A DNA stretch of 64,000 nt from positions 40,928 through 104,927 of the forward strand of contig DASXCU010000168.1 of NCBI GenBank assembly GCA_036491035.1, read 5' to 3'. This DNA is from Galbitalea sp036491035. Lineage in GTDB: Bacteria > Actinomycetota > Actinomycetes > Actinomycetales > Microbacteriaceae. The notes beneath the pieces were generated by a model. The model saw only the letters and a program-made list of their open reading frames with translations, had not been told where the DNA came from and searched no databases. Position 1 is the first letter of the stretch. The number at the start of each line of letters is the position of its first letter. This document shows, piece by piece, positions 33,505 to 43,270 of this stretch. A program made the position numbers and the translations under genes.

Positions 33505-36429
33505 TCAGCCTTCCAGGAGCAGTGTCTTTATTTCGAACGGTGTGAACGCGAGCCGGTCGAGCGTCGCCGGTCCGCTCGGTAGTTCCATCAGGTTGGTCTC
33601 GCGAACGCTTTTGTGCGCAAACGTAGTTCGGAGCGCTGTGGTGGTGGGGATGCCCAGGCTCTCGTAGAGCCGGAGAACGATGCCGTTTCCGTCCTCCGAC
33701 CGCTTGATCGTCTCGATCAGGATTCCGGGATTGTCGACGGATGCCACACTCGGCAGGTCAACCCCGGCGTCGATCGCGAGCGGGTGGTTCAGGCGGTAAC
33801 CATCCCGAATGACGTCGGCCAGCTGGTCGGCGGCGAAGGGACGGAACGCGTACGTGAACGTGTGCGATCCGCGGTCGGCGGTCTTGTCGGGGAATGTCGG
33901 CGACCGGAGCAGGTTGAGGCTGATCAGTCCGCTCTTGGCTCGATGCCCGTACTTGCTGTCGTTGAGTAGTGCGAAGCCGCCCGTCGCATCCTCGGTCGCG
34001 ATCCACTTGTGGGCGACGACCTCGAACTGCGCGCGCTCGACGTCGTCGCGCTCGAGCGTGGTCCGCTCGATGTGACCGAACTGGATCTCGCACTTCACGG
34101 TGTCCCCGTAGTGCACGGGCCGGAACTCCGCACGCAGCATCTTGTGCTTCGCGTGCCAGTCGACCGTGGTCTCGAATCGCACCAGGTCGCTGCCGGCCTC
34201 GAGCAGAACGCGCTGCTCGATCGTGCTGCGCCCGAAGTGGTAGCGCTGCGTGCGAACCAGCAGCGGTCCATCCACTCGTACCGAAATCTCACGCGCGCGC
34301 AGGACACGGGGTCGGCGCTGAGTGTACTTCTGCCCGATGTCCCAGGCGTCGAACGGGAACTGGTACGGGTCCCGGTGCAACACCAGGCGGTTGAATCCGG
34401 CCGCCGCGTGCTCGGCCCCCGTCGCGTCCGTGCAGGAAACGATCTCGCCCGACTGTGAGAAGCGAAGCGTCAATAGTCCGTTCGAAAGCGTGTCGGCGGT
34501 GGACGTCAGCGCGGGGAACTCGCTCGCCGGCGCGAGGGGTGCCGAGGCGTACGGCGCAACGTCCGCGGTCATCCAGTCGTCGCCGATCTTCACGTACTCG
34601 CGGCGGGCATGCGGGGTCAGGTTGACGGCGGTGGGTGCGGTTCCCTTGTGCGGGAGTCTCGCGGTGAGGACTTCGATGTACTCGTCGAGGGAGCCGGCAA
34701 TCCGCATGAGTGTGGCCACCGCCTCGCGATTCACCCGTGTGATCGACGAGCCCGGGAGGATGTCGTGGAAGTGGCCGAGCAGGACATCCCGCCAGTGCTG
34801 CTCGAGCATGGTTCGACTGTCGTCGCCGACGATCGCGGCGAGCGCCTCGGCCTCGTGAAGCTTGCGCTCGACGATTCGGTTCCAGCGCTTGACGTGCGAC
34901 TGCACGGTGTATGTGCCCTGGTGTGTCTCGAGGTAGAGCTCACCCGTGTGGGTGTGCGCGATATCCATCTTCTCGAGGCCGCGGAAGAAGTTCGTCGCCG
35001 TCGAGTACGTGACCTTTGGCAGGCCGAACAGGCTGTGCTCGCGCTCAGTGAGGTTCAGGTGGATCTCGCCCGGGCCGCCACCGCCGTCTCCCGAACCGTA
35101 GACGAGCAGCGCCGTATTGAGATTCCGCTCGGGGTACTGCTTCAGCCCGAGAAGGATGCCGTCAGCGGCGCCGCGACTGTTGTAGTCGCCCTCGGGGGGC
35201 ATGTGCACGAGCACGGTCGAGCCGTCGATGCCGCTCCAGTTGAAGGTGCGGTGCGGGAAGACCGTGACCTTGTTCCACGCGAGCTTGATGGTCTGGAACC
35301 AGTCCATCCCGCTCTTCTTGAGAATCTGCGGCAGATTGCCGCTGTAGCCGAACGTGTCGGGTAGCCAGCACAACCGCATATCGTCCGCGGTCAGTCCGAA
35401 CTCCTCGGCCAGGAACCGACGACCAACGAGCGACTGGCGCACGAGCGACTCACCGCCCGGCATGTTGGTGTCCGTCTCGACCCAGAACGAGCCCTGCAGT
35501 TCGAGCCGACCCGCGGCGACGGCCTTCTTCATCCGCTCGAAGATGGCCGGCTGGTCCTGCTTCATCCACCACATCTGCTGCGGCTGGCTCGTGCCGTACA
35601 GGTAGCCGTCGGCGTCCTCGAAGTTGTTGAGCTGGCGTGTGTAGGTGCGCGCCGCCTTGCGCCGGGTTTCGCGCAGCGGCCACAGCCACGCCATGTCGAG
35701 GTGCCCGTGTCCGATCGCGCTGTAGACGAAGTCGCTATCGGAGGGCTGGGCGAGCGGGACCGCAAGAGTCGCACGTGCGCCGACGATGTCCCGCTTCGTG
35801 AAGCGGCGGAACGACTCGTTCAGTGCGAGACGAAGGGACGCCTCCAGCGTGTGGTCATCGGTCTTCATCGCGAGCACGAGCAGCGTGAGGTAGTCGTAGT
35901 AGTAGCCGAATGCGTCGTCGTCCCGACGCGCGAGATGCGCGCCGTGGTAGTAGCCGTGGCCGATCGCGTAGAGCAGCCATCCGCTGTAGCTGACGTCCGC
36001 ATAGAACTCGAGGCGCCCCCCCGACAGGTCGACGCGAGGCACCGGACGGAAGAAGCCCCCACTGTGCGGATGATCGCCCTGCTGGAACACCCGGCTGATC
36101 GAGTCGAGCACTTCGCCCGTGGCTGAATAGGTCAGTGCCTCGCCGTGCAGGCCGAGCATGACGATCGCATCCTCGGCTCCGGATGGCACCTCGCCGGTGA
36201 TGCGGAGCCATGCGCAGTCGAGCACGCCCCCCCACCGACGATTGCTGGCGAAGGGCCGGAACTGCGTCCGATCGAGTTCGGCGAACGGAATCGGCTCCGC
36301 GGAACGGATGATCTCGGCCTTCAGCTGGGCGACCGGCATGTAGATCCGCTGGCGGATTGTGCGAAGCCGGAGATACTGCGCAGGGCTCTCTGCGGCGAGG
36401 CCGAAGATCCATGTGGCGAAGTTGTCCAA
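33505..36429 (-). CDS. Alpha-mannosidase, glycoside hydrolase family 38
   Basis: A 974-aa GH38 enzyme with no signal peptide, so intracellular. Catalytic features: AIGHGHLDMAWLWPLRETR (zinc-binding His-x-Asp), then SFWVETDTNMPGGESLVRQ, and the nucleophile Asp in WLPDTFGYSGNLPQI. The C-terminal two-thirds form the usual beta-sandwich domains (VEFGKSTIEQRVLLEAG-like strands). It removes alpha-linked mannose from imported oligosaccharides. It precedes the GPH symporter, and an LAL regulator lies upstream. Start GTG/ATG at 36429 is uncertain by a few codons. Confidence 0.92.
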   Translation of the reverse strand: MDNFATWIFGLAAESPAQYLRLRTIRQRIYMPVAQLKAEIIRSAEPIPFAELDRTQFRPFASNRRWGGVLDCAWLRITGEVPSGAEDAIVMLGLHGEALTYSATGEVLDSISRVFQQGDHPHSGGFFRPVPRVDLSGGRLEFYADVSYSGWLLYAIGHGYYHGAHLARRDDDAFGYYYDYLTLLVLAMKTDDHTLEASLRLALNESFRRFTKRDIVGARATLAVPLAQPSDSDFVYSAIGHGHLDMAWLWPLRETRRKAARTYTRQLNNFEDADGYLYGTSQPQQMWWMKQDQPAIFERMKKAVAAGRLELQGSFWVETDTNMPGGESLVRQSLVGRRFLAEEFGLTADDMRLCWLPDTFGYSGNLPQILKKSGMDWFQTIKLAWNKVTVFPHRTFNWSGIDGSTVLVHMPPEGDYNSRGAADGILLGLKQYPERNLNTALLVYGSGDGGGGPGEIHLNLTEREHSLFGLPKVTYSTATNFFRGLEKMDIAHTHTGELYLETHQGTYTVQSHVKRWNRIVERKLHEAEALAAIVGDDSRTMLEQHWRDVLLGHFHDILPGSSITRVNREAVATLMRIAGSLDEYIEVLTARLPHKGTAPTAVNLTPHARREYVKIGDDWMTADVAPYASAPLAPASEFPALTSTADTLSNGLLTLRFSQSGEIVSCTDATGAEHAAAGFNRLVLHRDPYQFPFDAWDIGQKYTQRRPRVLRAREISVRVDGPLLVRTQRYHFGRSTIEQRVLLEAGSDLVRFETTVDWHAKHKMLRAEFRPVHYGDTVKCEIQFGHIERTTLERDDVERAQFEVVAHKWIATEDATGGFALLNDSKYGHRAKSGLISLNLLRSPTFPDKTADRGSHTFTYAFRPFAADQLADVIRDGYRLNHPLAIDAGVDLPSVASVDNPGILIETIKRSEDGNGIVLRLYESLGIPTTTALRTTFAHKSVRETNLMELPSGPATLDRLAFTPFEIKTLLLEG

Positions 36430-36490
36430 GCCCCCTCGCCCTCCTTGACTAACGGCCCGCCAAGCCTATCCGAGCGCCGCCGCACCGGGG

Positions 36491-39076
36491 CTAGCGCTCT
36501 GGCATTCGCTCCAGCTCCTCGCGGAGCTCATCGCGTCCGGCAACCCCCAGCTTGCGGTAGACGTGAGCGAGGTGGTTCTCGACCGTTCGCGTCGACAGCC
36601 CCAGGCGGGCAGCGATCTCCCGGCTGCGCTCCCGGCCGCCGGCCGCCAGCGCCACCGACCACTCGCGTTCACTGAGCTCGAGCGTGCCGCGCTGGCGGCG
36701 GTCCCGGCGATACCCGGAAAGCCCGCCGCCGTGCGCCGCAATGAAGAGGAGCGCCTTTCGTTCCCGCTCGCCCTTACCCGCACGCCGGAACAGTTGGGCG
36801 GCCTCATAGGCGGCATCCACCGCTCCCACCGCGAGACCGGCATCGAAGAGCAGCTGGGCGGCGGCCAGCAGCGCCTCCGCGTCGCCGGCCGCGGATGCCT
36901 CAGCGTGATCAATCATCGAGCGGATGAGATTTCCCTGGGCGGTGCGCCCGATCTCCCGGTAGAGGCCGAGCACTCGTCCAGCCTGTCCCAGGCGCACCGC
37001 CGCGTAGATGCTCGGAGCGGCGATGGCGTGCGCCTGCACCTGTATGGCGCGCTCGCCCGCACTAGCGACGGCCTCCGCGCCGGCGACCGGATCGTCGGAG
37101 TGCAGCCACGCGGCGATCTCACCGCGCTGCAGCATCTCCTTGACGTCGCCGCTCGGCTCGGTGTGCAGGAATTCCCGGGCGATACCCGTCATCCCTAGTT
37201 GGGCCGCCGCCGTCGCACGTGTCGCTCGAGCCTGCGGAAGACCGCCGCTGACATCCCGCCACGAGAGTTGATCGATGGCATCCTGGGCGCTGTCGAGGGC
37301 CTGCTCGACGCGACCGTCGTACAGGTCGACGAGTGCAAGCTCGTTCGACCACATCCCGATGTCGTCGGTGGAACTCTCCCGGCGTCTCCGCTCGGCGTAC
37401 GCGCGACCGGCCCGGAGGCCCTCGCCGTAGGCGATGACGCGGAACTCGAACACGTCGAGCAGGCTGGTGGCGGTCGGAAACGTGAGCCGCTCGCTCTCGG
37501 CGAGTGGTCGGGCACGGTCGATCGCCGCCTTGGCGCGAGCAAAGTCGCTGATCTGTGCGGCATAGATCACCTCGTACGCGGTCGCCGCGAGAAGCGTGAG
37601 GGAGTCGGGATGCGCATCCTCGGAGGGCTGCGGCTCGGCGAACGGTCCCTCGCCCACGGTGAGTCGCCAGCGGGCGATGTCCATCTCCAGCAGCGAGCGC
37701 GCCCCGCGGTCGACCAGGCTGGCGAGTTGTCCGGTCTCGGCGCGAATCGCTTCAAGCGGACGCTCACGCGCGATCGCGAGATACCGCGCATCCTCGCGGG
37801 TGACCAGCGCCAGCTCGCGGTCGGTGCGGGCTGCGCCTCGAGCCCTCTCGAGGGCGTCCACCGTGTCCGGGCTCTTCATCGATGACAACGCGGATGCACG
37901 CACGAGCAGCGCCTCGAAGGAGGCCGCGTCGGCGAGCGCTCGATCGACGAGTCGGAGTGCAAGGACGTGATCACCGAGGGAGTACGCATATTGGGCGGCC
38001 CACGTCAGCTCCGCGCCGTCCGGGGGTGCGGACGTTTCCGCGAGGAGAGCATCGATCCGGAATCGTCGTCCATCGTCGCCGCCCGGCCCGCTGCGGCGCG
38101 CTGCCTCGATTCGTCGCTCGTCGAGCTCGGCGGCGGACATCCCGGCCAGCAGCACCTCGGCGAACAGGGGATGCGCCAGCCGCACCTCGCCCTTGTCCGA
38201 CTGTTCGAGGAGCCCGAGCTCGACGAGGCGAAGCACCAGCTCGCTCTCGTGCAGCAGGCCGGACGGCCACGGCTGCGCGACGGCCACGAGGCGTGCCAGC
38301 GCGCGCTCCGCCTCGGGGAGGCCATCGAAGCGGGTAGCAATGCCGTCGCGAAGGCGCCGAGGGAGCGCTGTCTGGTCGATGTGCAGGCCACGCTCGCCAG
38401 AACTGATGGTCCCGTGCTCGATGGATGCGGTCAGTAGCTCACGGAGAAACAGCGGATTTCCGTCCGCAGTGGCGACGAGCTGGCGCAGGCTGTTCGGCTC
38501 CACCGTTCCGCCGAGCGCCCGCTCCACCAGCCGACCCGCCAGTTCGCCGGACAACCCGCGCAATTCCACCGACTCGGTCAGGCCATCGCCGACGAGCCGT
38601 GCCAGCGGGCCACTGAATTCGGAGTCGGAGCGCGCGGTGATTACGCAGCGCACGCCCGCCACGCGAACGAGCTGGTAGATGGTCGACGCCGAGATGTCAT
38701 CCAGCAGCGGGCCGTCGTCGACGACGAGCACGAACGAGTCGGCGTCCTGGGAAATTCGAGTGAACAGTTGCTGGAGCCGGTCGGCGATCGGCATTGCCAC
38801 CGGGTCGCCAAGCCGACCGAACGTTGGAGCCATCGCGGCCAGGGGAATCGCGCTCAACTCTCGCAGGGCGATGACCGGCAGGATCTTGTAGCCCAGTTCG
38901 GTCAGGTGGTCGGCGGCCGCAGAAACGAGAGTGGTCTTGCCTATCCCACCCGAGCCGCGAACAACCTGCACGCGAGCGTTCGCATCGAGGACTCTCGCGA
39001 CGAGGGCATCGCGCTCCGCGATGTCGACGGCGATCGGCCACTCCAGCACGGCGTCCTCTTCAGCTTTCCGTTCCAA
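36491..39076 (-). CDS. LAL-type LuxR family transcriptional regulator with ATPase domain
   Basis: An 861-aa regulator. Walker A lies near the N-terminus (RGSGGIGKTTL, about 40-50) and a Walker B-like VLVVDDGPLLDD follows at about 120. A long helical repeat middle is typical of MalT/LAL proteins. The C-terminal GerE/LuxR HTH reads LSEREWSVALAAGGRERSRE then IAARLGLSTRTVENHLAHVY. MalT-type proteins bind a small inducer and activate sugar operons. Its position directly upstream of the mannosidase/symporter genes suggests it controls them. Confidence 0.9.
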   Translation of the reverse strand: MERKAEEDAVLEWPIAVDIAERDALVARVLDANARVQVVRGSGGIGKTTLVSAAADHLTELGYKILPVIALRELSAIPLAAMAPTFGRLGDPVAMPIADRLQQLFTRISQDADSFVLVVDDGPLLDDISASTIYQLVRVAGVRCVITARSDSEFSGPLARLVGDGLTESVELRGLSGELAGRLVERALGGTVEPNSLRQLVATADGNPLFLRELLTASIEHGTISSGERGLHIDQTALPRRLRDGIATRFDGLPEAERALARLVAVAQPWPSGLLHESELVLRLVELGLLEQSDKGEVRLAHPLFAEVLLAGMSAAELDERRIEAARRSGPGGDDGRRFRIDALLAETSAPPDGAELTWAAQYAYSLGDHVLALRLVDRALADAASFEALLVRASALSSMKSPDTVDALERARGAARTDRELALVTREDARYLAIARERPLEAIRAETGQLASLVDRGARSLLEMDIARWRLTVGEGPFAEPQPSEDAHPDSLTLLAATAYEVIYAAQISDFARAKAAIDRARPLAESERLTFPTATSLLDVFEFRVIAYGEGLRAGRAYAERRRRESSTDDIGMWSNELALVDLYDGRVEQALDSAQDAIDQLSWRDVSGGLPQARATRATAAAQLGMTGIAREFLHTEPSGDVKEMLQRGEIAAWLHSDDPVAGAEAVASAGERAIQVQAHAIAAPSIYAAVRLGQAGRVLGLYREIGRTAQGNLIRSMIDHAEASAAGDAEALLAAAQLLFDAGLAVGAVDAAYEAAQLFRRAGKGERERKALLFIAAHGGGLSGYRRDRRQRGTLELSEREWSVALAAGGRERSREIAARLGLSTRTVENHLAHVYRKLGVAGRDELREELERMPER

Positions 39077-39180
39077 CCAAGCTCCATTGTGGCGCGTGGG
39101 GCGGGTCGATGCGTGAGTAGGTTCTACCTACGCAGGGGCCGGTGGCGGCATCCGTGTCGAACGAATGGGAGAATCGAGCC

Positions 39181-40419
39181 ATGGCGGGGATTCCAGCGAA
39201 CGGCGGCAGCGCGCAGGTGCGCCCGGCGACCGAGGGCTGGGCACAACAACTGGATGCCAGCGGTCGACCCCTGCTGCAGTTCGCTTCTGCTCGTCGCAAG
39301 CAGCCGGAGAAGCACCTCGCGGACCTCGATCTCGCGGGCCGTAAGGCGCGCGCCGTCGAGCTGGGGTTGCCGCCGTTCCGTGCGACGCAGCTCTCGACGC
39401 ACTACTTCTCGCACTACACGACCGATCCCGCCGAGATGACCGACCTGCCCGCGGAGGGCCGCGAGGCGCTGGTGTCGTCGATGATGCCGCCGCTCCTTAC
39501 CCAGGTCCGCCAGCTCGGGACCGACGGCGGCGAGACGCTCAAGTTTCTGTGGAAGCTGTTCGACGGAGCGCTCGTGGAGTCGGTGCTCATGCGCTATCCC
39601 GGTCGGATCACGCTCTGCGTTTCGTCGCAGGCGGGTTGTGGCATGAACTGCCCGTTCTGCGCGACCGGGCAGGCGGGACTGACCCGCAACCTGTCGTCGG
39701 CCGAGATCCTCGACCAGATCGTGCAGGCCAACCGCGCAATCGCCGCGGGCAAGCTGGGCGGCCTTCGCCGCGATGGCGGGCACGACGCCGAACGCGTCAC
39801 CAACATCGTCTTCATGGGAATGGGCGAGCCGCTCGCCAACTACGCGCGCGTCCTCACAGCGGTGAAGCGAATGATCGCGCCCGCACCCGAGGGGCTCGGA
39901 ATGTCCGCCCGGCGCATCACCGTTTCATCGGTCGGCCTGGTGCCGGCCATCCTGAAGTTCGCGGACGAGAACCTGCCCGTTCGCTTCGCGCTCTCCCTGC
40001 ACGCCCCCGACGACGAGCTGCGCGACGAGCTCATTCCGGTGAACTCGCGGTGGAAAGTGGATGAGGCGCTGGACGCGGCTCGGCACTACTTCGAGGTCAC
40101 CGGCCGGCGGGTGTCCATCGAGTACGCACTCATCAAAGACATGAACGATCACGCCTGGCGCGCCGATTTGCTGGCCGAGAAGCTCAACGCTCGCGGTCGC
40201 GGTTGGGTGCACGTGAATCCCATCCCGCTCAACCCGACGCCGGGCTCGATCTGGACCGCATCCGATCCGGCGACCACCGACGAATTCGTAGCGCGCATCG
40301 AGGCGGCGGGCATTCCGGCGACCCTCCGTGACACCCGCGGCAAAGAGATCGACGGGGCCTGCGGACAGCTGGCGGCTACCGAGGAAGAGATCGACGAAGC
40401 CGCCGAAGTTCCGGTCTAG
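39181..40419 (+). CDS. rlmN: Dual-specificity RNA methyltransferase RlmN
   Basis: A 412-aa radical SAM enzyme that methylates C2 of A2503 in 23S rRNA and A37 in some tRNAs. The cluster motif GCGMNCPFCATG holds Cys153, Cys157 and Cys160. The catalytic cysteines are Cys146 (TLCVSSQ) and Cys394 (DGACGQL), placed as in E. coli RlmN. SAM-binding MGMGEPLANY and NPIPLNPTPG are present. ATG 39181 (MAGIPANGG) is chosen. The same A2503 site affects sensitivity to some ribosome antibiotics. A hairpin at 40442 probably ends its transcript. Confidence 0.95.
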   Translation: MAGIPANGGSAQVRPATEGWAQQLDASGRPLLQFASARRKQPEKHLADLDLAGRKARAVELGLPPFRATQLSTHYFSHYTTDPAEMTDLPAEGREALVSSMMPPLLTQVRQLGTDGGETLKFLWKLFDGALVESVLMRYPGRITLCVSSQAGCGMNCPFCATGQAGLTRNLSSAEILDQIVQANRAIAAGKLGGLRRDGGHDAERVTNIVFMGMGEPLANYARVLTAVKRMIAPAPEGLGMSARRITVSSVGLVPAILKFADENLPVRFALSLHAPDDELRDELIPVNSRWKVDEALDAARHYFEVTGRRVSIEYALIKDMNDHAWRADLLAEKLNARGRGWVHVNPIPLNPTPGSIWTASDPATTDEFVARIEAAGIPATLRDTRGKEIDGACGQLAATEEEIDEAAEVPV

Positions 40420-40441
40420 CTCCGATTTCTCGTGTGCGGTT

Positions 40442-40461
40442 GGTCGCTGGACATAGCGACC
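40442..40461 (+). terminator. Hairpin after rlmN
   Basis: GGTCGCT (40442-40448) and AGCGACC (40455-40461) pair perfectly around a 6-nt loop, 23 nt after the rlmN stop. No U run follows, as is common for terminators in high-GC actinobacteria. Confidence 0.5.
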
Positions 40462-40870
40462 GCGACTGCTTATTCACAGACGGGGTGTGCCGAGAGAAAT
40501 CCACCTCACGGTTTCTTCCCACATGAGCACCCCTAACGTCGGCTGGAATGCCCGGCTCGATTCGAATAGAGCACCGGCTTCGATAACGCTCGAGTGGTTC
40601 AAGGTAGACCAGCGAGCCCGTAATATCTCACCGTTCTCCTGGGTCCTGGCCCACGGCAGGTAGGAATCAGCTTTACGAAGAAATTGACATCGTTAACTCA
40701 CCGCGACTCTTGGGCTCTCAGGACTGGTGCAAACAAGTCTTAAGTTGTGATCCAGGAACGAGAACTCACAGCCTTCAGCTCCTGCTCGATTCCGGGCCGG
40801 TGTTCCCGTTATGCACAGTCGACGAGCTATTTCTTTTATCCCCAGCCCCCGCCTTGGGGCATTCCTTCGT

Positions 40871-40886
40871 TCGAACATACGTTCTA
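40871..40886. promoter_or_regulatory. LexA (SOS) box upstream of the DUF222-HNH gene
   Basis: TCGAACATACGTTCTA differs from the actinobacterial SOS box TCGAAC-N4-GTTCGA at one base. It ends 10 nt before the ATG of the HNH gene and overlaps a TTGGGG (40854-40859) / CATACG promoter-like pair. Mycobacterial 13E12 (DUF222) family genes include LexA-regulated members, which supports the call. With no Shine-Dalgarno visible, the mRNA may be leaderless. Confidence 0.75.
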
Positions 40887-40896
40887 ACCTTTCTTT

Positions 40897-42336
40897 ATGA
40901 CTTTCACACCCGGCGCGGCGATCATCGAGCGGTACCAGACCGCCATCGATGCTCTCGGCGCGCTGAACGTCGACGTGCTGCAACTGCGCGCACTCGACGA
41001 GACAGTCGCGCTGAGACTGAATCGGATGCAGGCCGAAGCCAGTCGCCTGCTGGGTGCTGCCGGAGCAGTGCTTGCTGGCGACCTCGCCTATCGCTCTCGG
41101 CCTGAACTCGGTGGCGACGGTCTCGCGCGCCGCACCGGGCACCGCACGGTCGAGAACCTACTGAAGTCGACCACCGGGGCAACGAAAGAGCAGGCGGTCA
41201 CCGCCGTGCGCGCGGGCACGTTGCTGACCGAACTCACCGACGACGGCACGGTCGATGAGGCCACCGGAGCGGTGTTCTCGGCGACCCAGCCATGGATGCG
41301 ACCGGTCGCGCAAGCCGTGGCCGCCGGCACGATCTCCACCTCGGCGTCATCCTCGATTGCGTCCGGGCTCGGTCTGCCGACCTCGGCGGTGCAGGTCGAA
41401 CAGCTCAGAGAGGCCGCGACGCAACTGATCGCGCAGGCTCTTGCGGGAGTCGACCCGGATCGGCTCTGGCGCGCTGCACGGGGTTTGCGCGACGAGCTCG
41501 ACCTTGCCGGCGTCACAGTGCGCGAGGACGAAGCGCGGGCTCTGCGCGGGCTCACCCATCGGGCACTCCCCGGTGGCGGCGGGCTCGCGACGTGGCACAT
41601 GGACATCGAGACGTACGCGCACTTCGTCGAGGCGTATGACCGCATGACCTCGCCGAAGCGCGGCGGTGTCCGCTTCGTCGACCGCGCTCGTGTCGCTCGA
41701 GCCGAGCGAATCAGCCAGGACGACCGCACGCCTGCGCAACTGGCCTCGGACGGGCTTATGCACCTCGTCGTTGCGGGAGCGAGCGTCGACGATTCCGTGA
41801 TGCTTGGCTCGGGCGCCCCGATCGTTCGCATCACCGTTGCGAGCGAGTCGCTCGAGACCGGGGTGGGACTGGCGCGCATCGACGGGCAGTCCGCGCCCGT
41901 ATCGCTGCAGACCGCGCAACGCCTGCTCTGCGACGCCGAGATTCACACGGTCGCCTTCGACCCGAACGGCCACTATGTCGAATCAAATTCGGATTCGCGG
42001 CTCTACAGCCGAAAGCAACGCGAAGTCCTCGCGGCAAAGTTCGGCGGATGCATGGACCCGGACTGTGACAGGCCGCCATCCTGGTGCGAAGCCCACCACA
42101 TCCTGCAGTGGCTTCGGGATCACGGACGCACGCTGATCAACAACGGCATTTTGCTCTGCAAATACCATCACCTGCTCTACCACAACAAGGGATACGAGAT
42201 CGTCGTCGATCGTTCCGGCGACTATTGGAAAATCCCGCCGCGCTCGGTCGACCCGATGCAGACACCGATCCGCATGCCGCTCAAGACTCGCAACCTCGCC
42301 GACCTTCGCGGCGCCGTCGCGCGCGCCGCGAGCTAG
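40897..42336 (+). CDS. DUF222/HNH endonuclease (13E12-type)
   Basis: A 479-aa protein. A long helical DUF222 region (to about residue 340) contains RAGTLLTELTDDGTVDEATG and ALPGGGGLATWHMDIETY. A C-terminal HNH nuclease follows: RKQREVLAAKFGGCMDPDCD, then SWCEAHHILQWL, then NNGILLCKYHHLLYH, with zinc-type CxxxxC and catalytic His residues. Such genes are widespread in actinobacteria, often in several copies, with a proposed link to homing-type nuclease elements. A LexA-like box in front suggests DNA-damage induction. It overlaps the convergent MBL gene by 4 nt. Confidence 0.92.
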   Translation: MTFTPGAAIIERYQTAIDALGALNVDVLQLRALDETVALRLNRMQAEASRLLGAAGAVLAGDLAYRSRPELGGDGLARRTGHRTVENLLKSTTGATKEQAVTAVRAGTLLTELTDDGTVDEATGAVFSATQPWMRPVAQAVAAGTISTSASSSIASGLGLPTSAVQVEQLREAATQLIAQALAGVDPDRLWRAARGLRDELDLAGVTVREDEARALRGLTHRALPGGGGLATWHMDIETYAHFVEAYDRMTSPKRGGVRFVDRARVARAERISQDDRTPAQLASDGLMHLVVAGASVDDSVMLGSGAPIVRITVASESLETGVGLARIDGQSAPVSLQTAQRLLCDAEIHTVAFDPNGHYVESNSDSRLYSRKQREVLAAKFGGCMDPDCDRPPSWCEAHHILQWLRDHGRTLINNGILLCKYHHLLYHNKGYEIVVDRSGDYWKIPPRSVDPMQTPIRMPLKTRNLADLRGAVARAAS

Positions 42337-43154
42337 CTCCAGCCAGAGATGTCACCGCGTTGATTCAGGAACCGCAGCTGCGCATCCGTCATCGCGAGAA
42401 CGTACTCCTCGACGGGTTGGCCATCTTCTCCGTACGTCGCCGACGCCACCGCGGCCAGCGACGGCGTCAAGCCCGCCGAGCCCGCCGAGCCAGCCGAGAG
42501 GCGGCGATAGATCTCCGCGAGCTGGGTCAGTCGTCCCTCGCGGTAGGTAGCGTTCTCCGTCGCCCACTGGCCGACGCTCGAGAACGCCGGTCCGTGGCCC
42601 GGGAACCCCGGGGTATCCGTCAGAGCGCCCAGTCGAGTCATCGTGTCGAAGTAGTCCGTGAGAGACCCGCTCGGCGGGGCAATGATGGTGGTGCTGCCAC
42701 CGAGCAGCGTGTCACCGGTGAAGAGAGCACCGGGAATGCGAAGGCACACCGAGTCGCTGGTGTGACCGGGCGTGGCGAGAACGGTGAGGCTCTGCCCTGC
42801 CGCGACGATGTCGACACCGTCGGTCAACGCAGTAGTGCCAATCGCGAGCTCGGGGAGAGCCGCGTACACCGGGATGTCGAACTCGGCCGCCAGCGCTGGC
42901 GCCGCCTCTGCGTGGTCCGGATGCTGGTGGGTGAGAACGATCGCCGCGGGACGACCGAGCGCCCGTATGGCCGCCAGATGCTCGGGCAGCGGAGGCCCGG
43001 GGTCGATGACAATCGTCACACCGGACTCGCGGCCCTCGATCACCCACGTGTTGGTCCCGGTCAGCGACAGGAGCCCCGGATTGTTTGCGCGAACGAGATG
43101 AACGCCCTCGGGCGGTTCGACCGGCGCATCCTCGGGGATTGCTGAAATCTGCAC
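42333..43154 (-). CDS. MBL-fold metallo-hydrolase (LACTB2-like)
   Basis: About 273 aa. The metallo-beta-lactamase motif is VLTHQHPDHAE (H-x-H-x-D-H) with further ligands in LATPGHTSDS, the Asp in LFTGDTLLGG and a last His in GHGPAF. The N-terminal NPGLLSLTGTNTWVI and C-terminal winged-helix-like tail (RRLSAGSAGSAGL then YVLAMTDAQLRFLNQRGDI) fit the LACTB2/RNase-like hydrolases. GTG 43154 with GAGGCGG upstream looks better than ATG 43199. It is divergent from etfB. Reaction uncertain: thioester or nucleic acid hydrolysis. Confidence 0.85.
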   Translation of the reverse strand: MQISAIPEDAPVEPPEGVHLVRANNPGLLSLTGTNTWVIEGRESGVTIVIDPGPPLPEHLAAIRALGRPAAIVLTHQHPDHAEAAPALAAEFDIPVYAALPELAIGTTALTDGVDIVAAGQSLTVLATPGHTSDSVCLRIPGALFTGDTLLGGSTTIIAPPSGSLTDYFDTMTRLGALTDTPGFPGHGPAFSSVGQWATENATYREGRLTQLAEIYRRLSAGSAGSAGLTPSLAAVASATYGEDGQPVEEYVLAMTDAQLRFLNQRGDISGWS

Positions 43155-43270
43155 TCGAACCGCCTCTTTCGACCCGGATTGTTGGAGCAAAACTAACATC
43201 GGTCGCCGGCTTGGCCCCGCGCTGCCCGAATCTAGACTGAGAACGCCGTCGGTTATCGAAGAGGATGCGC

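Larger units (their letters stand above)
40420..40896. other. 477-bp gene-free stretch between rlmN and the HNH gene
   Basis: Less GC-rich than its surroundings. It holds the rlmN hairpin (40442-40461) at the left and a LexA-like box at 40871-40886 on the right. The middle has TTGACA at about 40687 without a convincing -10, and no frame with protein-like composition. A TCGATTCC resembling a tRNA T-arm (about 40776) has no matching tRNA fold around it. Possibly a decayed gene or an untranslated leader. Confidence 0.5.

Noticed and set aside
40770..40800. tRNA-like TCGATTCC segment
   Set aside because: No acceptor, D or anticodon arm can be folded around it.
40710..41105. A plus-strand frame before and across the HNH gene start
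   Set aside because: Runs out of frame through the DUF222 coding region; composition is that of a shadow.
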